Below, in pieces: positions 6,750-13,885 of a DNA stretch of 45,437 nt (the first letter of the stretch is position 1; every line of letters starts with the position of its first letter). The stretch comes from Paenibacillus sp. TCA20 (lineage in GTDB: Bacteria > Bacillota > Bacilli > Paenibacillales > Paenibacillaceae). Where the stretch lies: the NCBI RefSeq assembly GCF_000732325.1, contig NZ_BBIW01000025.1, positions 1-45,437 on the forward strand, read 5' to 3'. Position numbers and translations under genes: made by a program. The notes below the pieces were generated by a model, which ran no database searches, was not told where the DNA came from, and saw only the letters and a program-made list of their open reading frames with translations.

Positions 6750-7094
6750 ATGAGGATGGTGATCCTGTTGGCAAAAAAGCGATACAGAGATAAAGAAGTG
6801 AAGTTTTTTGTTACTGAGGGTGAACTTGAGATTATTGATAAAAAGGCAGATGCCGCTGGTTTAGATAGAAGTAAATACTGTCGCAGCATGACTCTTGATG
6901 GTCTGATAGTCAAACAAGATTTTAAACAGGTGGACGATTTGGTTTATGAAGTGAATAAGATCGGGACGAACATTAATCAGGTAGCGCGAAGAGCTAATGA
7001 GCTGGAGCATGTGACGCTCGATGACATCAAGTATCTGAAAAAACAACTGGACGTTATCTATCAGCAGATTGAAAAATTTTACGGTGGAGGTTGA
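6750..7094 (+). CDS. MobC-like relaxosome accessory protein
   Basis: The 114-residue protein has an N-terminal ribbon-helix-helix-like part (EVKFFVTEGELEIIDKKADA). The MobC signature follows: VDDLVYEVNKIGTNINQVAR, then a helix ending LKKQLDVIYQQIEKFY. Such proteins bind oriT and help the relaxase open the strands. The start may be the ATG at 6750 or the TTG at 6768, which has GGTGAT a few bases before it. The stop overlaps the relaxase's upstream TTG. The probable oriT lies immediately upstream, as expected. Confidence 0.85.
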   Translation: MRMVILLAKKRYRDKEVKFFVTEGELEIIDKKADAAGLDRSKYCRSMTLDGLIVKQDFKQVDDLVYEVNKIGTNINQVARRANELEHVTLDDIKYLKKQLDVIYQQIEKFYGGG

Positions 7095-7099
7095 TTTCA

Positions 7100-8569
7100 T
7101 TGCCGTATGTTAAACAAATAACGATTAGATCAACGCTGAACCGTTCTCTTAAATATATAGTGAATGATAATAAGACCGATCATGGCTGTTTGGTTACTGG
7201 GGTTAACTGTGCTTCTAATGATAAGCTTGCTTATAAGCAGATGCTTGCGAATAAAAAAAATCATAAAAAAGAAAAAGGAACGCTGGGGTTTCACTTCATG
7301 CAGTCCTTTAAAGAAAATGAGATTACTGATCCATACAAGGCGCATGAAATTGGGTTGAAGTGGGCCGAGAAAATGTTTGGCGATAAGTATCAATACGTTC
7401 TAAGCACTCACATAGACAAAGGCCATATTCATAATCACGTTGTTATAAATTCTGTTTCGTTGAATGGCAAGAAATTCAATGCTTGTAAACAGAGCTTACA
7501 GGATGCAAGAGATTATTCAGATGAGATTGCAAAGGAATACAGCCTCAGTGTTATTCCTCAAAATGAACATGCTATTCCGAAATCTTATAAAGAATGGAAC
7601 GAAGAGAAGAGGGGGAATTCGTGGAAAGCACATATCAAGCAGGACATAGATGAAGTCATTAAATCATCTAAATCCTTCGAAGAGTTTATGCAGAACATGA
7701 AGCGACTTGGGTACACGATGAAGCAAGGTCATGTTAAATATATGACGTTCAAGGCTCCTGGCATGGAAAGATCAGTTCGCGGAAAAACCCTAGGGCCAGA
7801 ATACACAGAAGATCGTATCAAGGAACGAACTCAGCTTAGAGAATTTAATTTTGTTGAATCAAAACGGAAATACAAATACCGCTTTAAAAGGAAGCCGACT
7901 CGAACACAAATTTTTGACGCAGCAAGGAACTACAAATATAAAAGAGGTTCATTGGCGGTTAATTTCATGCTGACTATTGCGTTGCTTCGGGCGCTCACTA
8001 ACCGGAAGGTAGAAGAGGCAACAAGGAGAAATTCGCGTAGAGATTTTAGCACCGACATTGAAATATTGAAACTGTCCAAGCAGCTCCAGCTAATAACAGA
8101 TTACAATTTAAAAAGTCGCAGTGATCTACAACAAGCGATCAAAGATACAGAGCAACGATTGAAACAAATCAATGGAGTTATTGAGGAAGCAGATAAAGCA
8201 AATCGAAGTATCATACTCATTAATCAGACAATCGAAGCTTACAACAAGCATAAGCCGATTTATGAAGAATATAAGTCAGCGACAATCAGAAAAATGCTCG
8301 TGAAGAAAAAATATAGTGCGGAGATCGAAACATTTGAAAAAGCAATGAACCAACTGGATAAGCTTAATATTCAGGAGAAGGACTTTTCAATTTACAGAGA
8401 GAGACAAGAAACATACGGAATAAAAATCGAACAGTTGAGGGAACGGCATAACGCAATGACTAAAGAACTATATAAGCTCACTGATATTGAAAAAACGCTG
8501 AATCAGAGAGGGCGTTTCGATTTGTCCAAGAATAAAAATAATGAGCGTGATGAAAGGAAAGAACGCTAA
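7100..8569 (+). CDS. MOBP-type relaxase
   Basis: The relaxase nicks oriT, attaches to the 5' end and pilots the strand into the recipient. The 489-residue protein has the conserved start (VKQITIRSTLNRSLKYIV). The metal-binding histidine motif HIDKGHIHNHVVINS has His104, His109, His111, Asn112 and His113. The C-terminal third is charged and coiled-coil-like. GGAGG at 7086-7090 is nine bases before the TTG at 7100 and adjoins the TTG at 7091, so I choose 7100. The catalytic tyrosine is probably among the N-terminal Tyr residues. It is translated directly after mobC. Confidence 0.9.
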   Translation: MPYVKQITIRSTLNRSLKYIVNDNKTDHGCLVTGVNCASNDKLAYKQMLANKKNHKKEKGTLGFHFMQSFKENEITDPYKAHEIGLKWAEKMFGDKYQYVLSTHIDKGHIHNHVVINSVSLNGKKFNACKQSLQDARDYSDEIAKEYSLSVIPQNEHAIPKSYKEWNEEKRGNSWKAHIKQDIDEVIKSSKSFEEFMQNMKRLGYTMKQGHVKYMTFKAPGMERSVRGKTLGPEYTEDRIKERTQLREFNFVESKRKYKYRFKRKPTRTQIFDAARNYKYKRGSLAVNFMLTIALLRALTNRKVEEATRRNSRRDFSTDIEILKLSKQLQLITDYNLKSRSDLQQAIKDTEQRLKQINGVIEEADKANRSIILINQTIEAYNKHKPIYEEYKSATIRKMLVKKKYSAEIETFEKAMNQLDKLNIQEKDFSIYRERQETYGIKIEQLRERHNAMTKELYKLTDIEKTLNQRGRFDLSKNKNNERDERKER

Positions 8570-8580
8570 AAACAATTATA

Positions 8581-8731
8581 TGTACACAAAATTTAATCCA
8601 GGGATCTTGCTGCAGGAGTTCGATTGTACTCATTTCATTTCTTGGCCACAATTGAACTCCTATTATTTGTACACAAAAATAGGACCGGCATCGAAAAGAT
8701 CGGGACTAGATGCATAGATTTTTTGTATACA
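8581..8731 (+). repeat. Dispersed TGTAC repeat, copy B, with an inserted hairpin
   Basis: The element begins TGTACACAAAATTTAATCC and has its second TGTAC 44 bases later at 8625. It then contains a 48-base inverted repeat (AGGAGTTCGATTGT at 8614-8627 with its near-perfect complement at 8648-8661). It resumes with TTTGTACACAAAAATA, ACCGGCATCG and TTTTTTGTATACA. The extra length of about 55 bases is not seen in copies A, C and F. It separates the relaxase gene from the HAD-kinase-regulator operon. Confidence 0.75.
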
Positions 8732-8803
8732 TGGACTCATTTTGCTCAAACGGATACCTGATAAAATTGGGTGTAAACCAATTATTAGGAGAAGGGAGAA
8801 CGC

Positions 8804-9514
8804 ATGAACTACATTACAGACTTTTCTTACATTGACGACTTGATTGACAACAAAGGAGTGAGGAACGCTGTTATTGATGTAGATAACACAATAACAAAAA
8901 GTAACATCGTACAATTTTATCTGTTTATAAAAAAACAAGAAATTGGAGAAAAGTTGTGGCCCCTATACTTTTCAACATTTGTTCTCCGTGCCCCATATTT
9001 TTTAGCATTGGATGCCGTGTCACGGGATTCATTTAATAAACTTTTTGTGCTTCGAAAATTCAAAAAATATTCTTATGCTCAGTTGGAATACTTATCGAAG
9101 TTATTTTTTGAGAAAAGCTTAAAAGGTAGGTTCATTAGCTTTACTCACGATTTGATTTTCCATCTGAAAGAAAAAGGTGTTTATGTTGAATTGCTTTCGA
9201 CGAATTTTGATTTATTGGTAAAACAGTATGGGGAGTATTTCGATGTTCCTTACAGCTGCTTAAAGGTACAACCGGATGGGAATGGGATAACAATAGATTT
9301 CTCAAATCTTGATGGATTTAAGGGCAGGGAGATTGCCAAGTTTGATCCTGCCGTAACTCTATCCATTGGAGATTCAAAATATGATTTACCAGCACTGAAT
9401 CATGTGGACTATCCTTTAGTAGTTGCGAAGAAAGATGAAAAGTGGATGGGTCAGATAAAGAAAGAGGCCCGTTTTATTAAAGCAGATATAGTTCAACTGG
9501 GCGAAACATTGTAG
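8804..9514 (+). CDS. HAD-superfamily (SerB-like) phosphatase
   Basis: The 236-residue protein has motif I as DVDNTIT with the nucleophile Asp25 and Asp27, motif II around ELLSTNFD, and motif III/IV as SIGDSKYDLPAL. Its helical cap (about residues 40-110) fits the subfamily IB phosphatases (phosphoserine phosphatase and relatives). The substrate is unknown. It precedes a histidine kinase by eight bases, so it may be part of the same signalling unit, perhaps acting on a phosphorylated metabolite or protein. AGGAGAAGGGAG precedes the ATG. Confidence 0.8.
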   Translation: MNYITDFSYIDDLIDNKGVRNAVIDVDNTITKSNIVQFYLFIKKQEIGEKLWPLYFSTFVLRAPYFLALDAVSRDSFNKLFVLRKFKKYSYAQLEYLSKLFFEKSLKGRFISFTHDLIFHLKEKGVYVELLSTNFDLLVKQYGEYFDVPYSCLKVQPDGNGITIDFSNLDGFKGREIAKFDPAVTLSIGDSKYDLPALNHVDYPLVVAKKDEKWMGQIKKEARFIKADIVQLGETL

Positions 9515-9522
9515 GAGGAAAT

Positions 9523-10890
9523 ATGGTTTTTGTTCTTATTTTTTTATGGACAATTGCTGCTGTTCTTCTTGTAAATAACCCAAAAAATGAATCTACTCGG
9601 TGGGTTGCATTTTCTGCTTTTGCGGCTGGCGGTGGTGGCCTGTCTCGTGCCATGACAGAAACGGCCATTCCTTACTTACATACACATGAGCTGATCACGC
9701 CGACCATTGAAAACATACTTTTTAAATTACACATAATAGGTTCATTCATGAATCATAATGGATTGCCCTATTGCTTTTTGATGTTCGCCATTAGTTACAG
9801 CGGATTCTTCAACAAACAATTGAAGAGCAAGCTTGCTTATGTTTTACTGATCCCAATAGTGATAATGCTTTTCAACACTCCATTCTATCCAGACATAAAA
9901 AATAATTTTCGAATACTCTTTATGTGGTGTGTGCCTTATTTATTGGTGGGGATGACTTTATTGATAGTCAGCTATGCTAAAGAGAGCATCCAGTTAATTA
10001 AACGGAATCGCTTCTATATTATTTTGTTCACCTTTCCACCGATCATCTTTCAAATTTTTGTGAACTACACGTTTAAGGCATTTTTTGATTTTGAGGAAGT
10101 GTGGAGGTTAATGCCTTTAGTTATAACCCTTTTGTTTATGGCTTTTGTTATTTTGATTTCAAAGCATGGACTTTTAGGGGTCAGACTTCGATTCGATAAT
10201 AACAAGCGTGAAAGTGCGATGCGTGCGGTTACTTCCGGGGCATCAGCGTTAAACCATACTATAAAAAATGAGATTGGTAAAATTGACATACTTTCTGATC
10301 GGATTAAGTATGAAGCTGAACGGGAAAACCCGAAGCCGATTGTAAAAGACATTAATACTATAATGGACTCCACTTCACACATGCTCTCAATGGTTGATCG
10401 AATTCAGAAACATTCTCAGGAGATTATACTTATACCTGATTACCATAAGGTCTGTGAGATCATTGAATCCAGTATTGAAATGAGTTTACCGTATTTGGAA
10501 AAGAAAAATATAGACGTTGTTATACATGTCAAAACCAATGTGAAAATGTATTGTGACAGTGTGCATATGCAAGAGGTTTTACGGAATTTGATTAAGAATG
10601 CAGCTGAGGCTATGGAACAAAATGGGCAGCTGCGAATATCTGCATATGAAACCAGAAAGGCTATCGTTATTGAAATCCAAGATAACGGCTCGGGCATTGA
10701 TCAGGAAGATTTAACTCGTATATTTCATCCGTATTTCACAACTAAGAACAGAAGCAAAAATTTCGGATTAGGGTTGGCCTACTGCATGAATGTTATGCAT
10801 AAGCACGATGGGAAAATTGATGTACAATCCAAGAAGGGGTTAGGTACAACTTTTATTCTGCAAATTCCTATAACTGAACAACTTGTATAA
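9523..10890 (+). CDS. Membrane sensor histidine kinase
   Basis: The 455-residue protein has about seven hydrophobic helices within residues 1-215 and no large extracellular domain. A phosphoacceptor region follows (ASALNHTIKNEIGKID, His245). The ATPase domain has NLIKNAAEAM (N box, about 355-364), DNGSGI (G1, about 387-392) and FGLGLAYC (G2). The kinase core is of the sporulation-kinase/NtrB-like HATPase type. The membrane part suggests sensing of a lipophilic or peptide signal. TAGGAGGAAAT gives a good ribosome site at the ATG. The cognate regulator follows at 10946. Confidence 0.88.
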   Translation: MVFVLIFLWTIAAVLLVNNPKNESTRWVAFSAFAAGGGGLSRAMTETAIPYLHTHELITPTIENILFKLHIIGSFMNHNGLPYCFLMFAISYSGFFNKQLKSKLAYVLLIPIVIMLFNTPFYPDIKNNFRILFMWCVPYLLVGMTLLIVSYAKESIQLIKRNRFYIILFTFPPIIFQIFVNYTFKAFFDFEEVWRLMPLVITLLFMAFVILISKHGLLGVRLRFDNNKRESAMRAVTSGASALNHTIKNEIGKIDILSDRIKYEAERENPKPIVKDINTIMDSTSHMLSMVDRIQKHSQEIILIPDYHKVCEIIESSIEMSLPYLEKKNIDVVIHVKTNVKMYCDSVHMQEVLRNLIKNAAEAMEQNGQLRISAYETRKAIVIEIQDNGSGIDQEDLTRIFHPYFTTKNRSKNFGLGLAYCMNVMHKHDGKIDVQSKKGLGTTFILQIPITEQLV

Positions 10891-10945
10891 CGCCATACTG
10901 TGTGTTTGAAAAGAAGGTTCTTTTACCGCTATAGGAGGGAATTTG

Positions 10946-11527
10946 ATGACCCAAATAAATGTTATGTTGGTTGAGGATGATCCAGTATGGGAAGACTGCT
11001 TGTCTTCCTTCATAGAGAGAGAACAGGATTTGAATGTGGTTAGCTGCGCGGCAAGTAAAGAGGCAGCAATAAGGGCTTATAAAGAAAATAACGTTGATGT
11101 AGCCTTGGTCGATGTCATGTTAAGTCCTAACGAATGTGACGGGCTGGATACGGCTTTGGAGTTAAAGCAGCTAGGACTTAGCAATATAATTATGTTGACC
11201 GCTCTAAACGACAAGGAAATCATCCTGGATGCCTTTGATAAAGGCGCAGTTAATTATATTACTAAAACGTCTTACCGGGACATACCAAGGGCTGTACGGG
11301 AAGCTTACAGTGATCATCCGGGTATTCATTCTGACGCGTCCGCTGTACTCGTTGCGGAGCTGAAAAAGGAGAGGAAGCTAAAGTATATCCTTACTCCCAC
11401 AGAGAGAGAGGTCTACGATCTACGGGAAAAGGGGATGAATAAAGCGGAGATAGCAAAGGTGCTGTTCAAGTCTGTTGAGACTGTAAAGAAGCAAATAAAG
11501 CAAATACAAATCAAAATAAGAGGCTGA
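10946..11527 (+). CDS. NarL/FixJ-family response regulator
   Basis: The receiver domain (about residues 1-120) shows the acidic pair Asp11-Asp12, phosphoacceptor Asp56 (VALVDVMLS), the Thr of MLTAL and the Lys of YITKTS. A C-terminal LuxR-type helix-turn-helix follows (LTPTEREVYDLREKGMNKAE then IAKVLFKSVETVKKQIKQIQ). I use the ATG at 10946, because AGGAGGG at 10932-10938 is well placed for it. Its targets are not evident. The genes lie between the relaxase and the secretion genes, which suggests control of transfer. Confidence 0.88.
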   Translation: MTQINVMLVEDDPVWEDCLSSFIEREQDLNVVSCAASKEAAIRAYKENNVDVALVDVMLSPNECDGLDTALELKQLGLSNIIMLTALNDKEIILDAFDKGAVNYITKTSYRDIPRAVREAYSDHPGIHSDASAVLVAELKKERKLKYILTPTEREVYDLREKGMNKAEIAKVLFKSVETVKKQIKQIQIKIRG

Positions 11528-11553
11528 CCCTATATGGTCAGTCTCTTATTTTT
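11513..11553 (+). terminator. Terminator of the signalling operon
   Basis: AAAATAAGAGGCTGACC pairs with GGTCAGTCTCTTATTTT. The left arm lies inside the last codons of the response regulator. Confidence 0.85.
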
Positions 11554-11614
11554 GATTGAGGGGGTATAATTTTGGCCCTCCCTTGAAATTGTCGAAACTT
11601 GTACGATATAGCTA

Positions 11615-12046
11615 TCACCTGTTATTTAATATCGAATAAAGAAGGGTGTGAAGATTATTACGTGATTTTTCATCCAACTCATCTAAAGCTGTTAATAAAG
11701 GGGTGATTTGCTTTATTACCGGAAGTATGTTGGCCGAGAGTAAAAATTGTATTGTTTTAATTTCTGCATCCGTTAGTTCATCTAATAACCCAAGTAATTG
11801 TCTCTTTCCGGAATGATCCGGTTGTGTGTCGGGCAATAAGCCGGCAGGAAGAATGTCATTAAGCGATATTTTGAGAGCATCACATATCTGTATTAGGATT
11901 TCGATACTGGTTGAACTTCCATTTTCGATCTTACTGATCGTACTTTGTGATGTTTTTGATAACTCAGCTAATGTCGTAGTGGACATTTTTACTGCTTTTC
12001 TAAAATGTTTAATATTGGCTCCAATTATACTGTTTAGCTGATCCAT
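11615..12046 (-). CDS. XRE-family transcriptional regulator (divergent)
   Basis: The 143-residue protein has an N-terminal helix-turn-helix (TTTLAELSKTSQSTISKIEN, about residues 22-41). A C-terminal helical region of about 65 residues (LLGLLDELTDAEIKTIQFLL) is of the kind used for multimerisation. It faces away from a second XRE gene at about 12200. The shared intergenic region has palindromic operators, so the pair could form a switch at the head of the secretion operon. Confidence 0.85.
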   Translation of the reverse strand: MDQLNSIIGANIKHFRKAVKMSTTTLAELSKTSQSTISKIENGSSTSIEILIQICDALKISLNDILPAGLLPDTQPDHSGKRQLLGLLDELTDAEIKTIQFLLSANILPVIKQITPLLTALDELDEKSRNNLHTLLYSILNNR

Positions 12047-12122
12047 TCACTTCACGCACCATTGCTGAGAATTTTACTTAAATCATAACAGAAAAGAATA
12101 AGCGATGCCCGTTACTCAAATA

Positions 12123-12178
12123 ATTATTCGAATAAGAATAAAAAACTGTTGACTAAAATATTCGTTTTCGAATATAAT
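12123..12178 (+). promoter_or_regulatory. Promoter and palindromic operators upstream of the plus-strand XRE gene
   Basis: A -35 box TTGACT (12149-12154) and a -10 box TATAAT (12173-12178) are 18 bases apart. ATTCG-TTTT-CGAAT (12160-12173) is a perfect inverted repeat in the spacer. TTATTCGAATAA (12123-12134) is a second palindrome with the same CGAAT half-site. Binding at the spacer would block RNA polymerase. One or both flanking XRE proteins are the likely ligands. Confidence 0.75.
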
Positions 12179-12199
12179 GTCATCAAGGAGGTGCGAGTT

Positions 12200-12409
12200 A
12201 TTTATAAACTTAAAAAAAAGAGAAAGGAGAAAGGTTGGACTCAGCTGAAGCTTTCGGAAAAATCGGGGGTTCCGCAACCAACCATATCCCAAATCGAGAA
12301 AGGGAATCGCAAGTACCCGACTCACGAAAATATAAGAAAGCTTGCTAAGGCGCTGGAGGTTGATATTAAAGAGCTTGAAGATGAAAGCGAAGATACAGCA
12401 ACAGTGTAA
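12200..12409 (+). CDS. Small XRE-family regulator with an unusual start
   Basis: The protein is almost only a helix-turn-helix domain: YKLKKKRKEKGWTQLKLSEK, then SGVPQPTISQIEKGNRKYPT, then a short acidic tail. The in-frame TTG at 12149 is the -35 box and cannot be the start. AAGGAGG (12185-12191) overlaps the GTG at 12191. The only codon at normal distance is ATT at 12200, directly before TAT-AAA-CTT. Either a rare AUU start or the poorly placed GTG is used. It probably opens the transfer operon and regulates it through the operators just upstream. Confidence 0.75.
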   Translation: MYKLKKKRKEKGWTQLKLSEKSGVPQPTISQIEKGNRKYPTHENIRKLAKALEVDIKELEDESEDTATV

Positions 12410-12467
12410 TGGTCATCAATGAAACGTGTACTGTTCCAGTGAAAAATTCGTAATGAGGGGCGATAGA

Positions 12468-13877
12468 ATGTCTGATATCGGCGGTGATGTTTCAACAATT
12501 GTTACGCGAATGGCTTCTGACTTCTCCAGAGAAACCGCTAAAATGACTAACGAATCAATAAAACAGATGTTGATATTCCTCATCAATAAGGCTAGAGAAC
12601 AGGGCGACAAGCCGGGCGAGAAATCATTGAAAAAGCTCCTTGCCAGCAAGGATGAAATTAAGCTATTCGATCTGGATAAAAGCAGATTAAAGGAATTTGC
12701 AGAGAAAGCTAAACGTTATCAAATCGCCTATGCTGTGGTTGAAGATGAAGGCCGACATTCTGTTTTCTATAAACAAAGCGATGAAGTTCGGGTCAAAAGT
12801 ATTATTGAAAACCTTATAAATAAAGAGCTGACCCCGACTGATCGCGCCGATAAGCAGCCTGAAAGAGCATTACCCTATCAGGTGGTTGGAGAATCAAGCA
12901 TCCGGGTTCCTAATGCTGTGTTGGATATGGACATTAAATTTCATCGTGAATTGGCAGCAAAGGAAGGTATCAATTTAAGTGACCTTCAAGTGAATAACGC
13001 ACGTCTCGAAAATGAAAAGGCAGTAAGAGATAGTGCGGATACGCCAAACAACGGTAAATCGAAATATGACGTTGTTGGGGACAGTGAAATTAAGGTTAAC
13101 GATGCCGTGCTGGATATGAATGTGGGTTTTCAACGTGAACTGGCTGAAAGAGAAGGAATTGATACTTCTTCATTCACTGACCCGCAAAAAAATATGGCAG
13201 ACGAACGTTACTTGCAGGCTGTCGATCTTGCGAGAGAGGCCGGGGAAATAGCGATCCCAAAACTACAGTCCGAGCTTAATGTCGGCTACGGTGAGGCGAG
13301 AAGCCTCATTGATCGCATGGAATCGGAGGGACTTGTATCTCAGTATGATGGCTCTAAACCGCAGATTTACATCGGAGGGCAGGCCAAAGAAGCTGAACTA
13401 CAGGCCGAGCCTCAGAAGGAAGCTCCAGATACTATTCCTGATTTTCTCAAGCAGAGAGAGGGAAGGCAATCTGAGGCAAGTGAGCCTGAGCCAGAGCAGC
13501 AAATGCTTTATGAGCGGCTTGAGGGGAATAAAATAAAAGTTCCACATGTAACACTAGATATGAATAATCCTCAACATCGTGAGTTGGCAGAAAGTTACGG
13601 CATTAAAGTTAATGAGATTGATTTCAAACGTGAAACGTCTGACTTAACTATTGAAAAGGAAGAAGTGAAGGGTAGGGAATCCCTCACAGAAAGGTTAGGT
13701 GCGACTGGTAAGGGGCCAGTACAGGATGACAGGGCCACAATGGTACGCGACATGCTGCACAGAGTTAATACACGCATGAACTTAGATGAAAGAAGACAAC
13801 AAATTAGGCCGCTAGTGGAAGCTCAAAAACAGGCTCCACCTACAAAAAACAGAAATAGGGAGAAAGGGGGGAGGTAG
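12468..13877 (+). CDS. PcfB/DUF3801-like coupling-protein partner fused to an FtsK-gamma domain
   Basis: Residues 1-125 match the PcfB/DUF3801 proteins that present the relaxosome to the coupling protein (MSDIGGDVSTIVTRMASDFS to about YKQSDEVRVKSIIENL). Then come two copies of a 30-residue repeat (YQVVGESSIRVPNAVLDM and YDVVGDSEIKVNDAVLDM). A winged-helix domain like FtsK gamma follows (YLQAVDLAREAGEIAIPKLQ then GYGEARSLIDRMESEGLVS), and then a third repeat (YERLEGNKIKVPHVTLDM). The basic tail ends nine bases before the virD4 start. GAGGGG precedes the ATG at 12468. FtsK gamma domains read oriented DNA sequences, so this protein may guide the direction of translocation. Confidence 0.8.
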   Translation: MSDIGGDVSTIVTRMASDFSRETAKMTNESIKQMLIFLINKAREQGDKPGEKSLKKLLASKDEIKLFDLDKSRLKEFAEKAKRYQIAYAVVEDEGRHSVFYKQSDEVRVKSIIENLINKELTPTDRADKQPERALPYQVVGESSIRVPNAVLDMDIKFHRELAAKEGINLSDLQVNNARLENEKAVRDSADTPNNGKSKYDVVGDSEIKVNDAVLDMNVGFQRELAEREGIDTSSFTDPQKNMADERYLQAVDLAREAGEIAIPKLQSELNVGYGEARSLIDRMESEGLVSQYDGSKPQIYIGGQAKEAELQAEPQKEAPDTIPDFLKQREGRQSEASEPEPEQQMLYERLEGNKIKVPHVTLDMNNPQHRELAESYGIKVNEIDFKRETSDLTIEKEEVKGRESLTERLGATGKGPVQDDRATMVRDMLHRVNTRMNLDERRQQIRPLVEAQKQAPPTKNRNREKGGR

Positions 13878-13885
13878 TTACAATA

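Noticed and set aside
12149..12199. Longer N-terminus for the plus-strand XRE protein
   Set aside because: The proposed start overlaps the -35 box of its promoter, and the extra residues are encoded by promoter and ribosome-site sequence.
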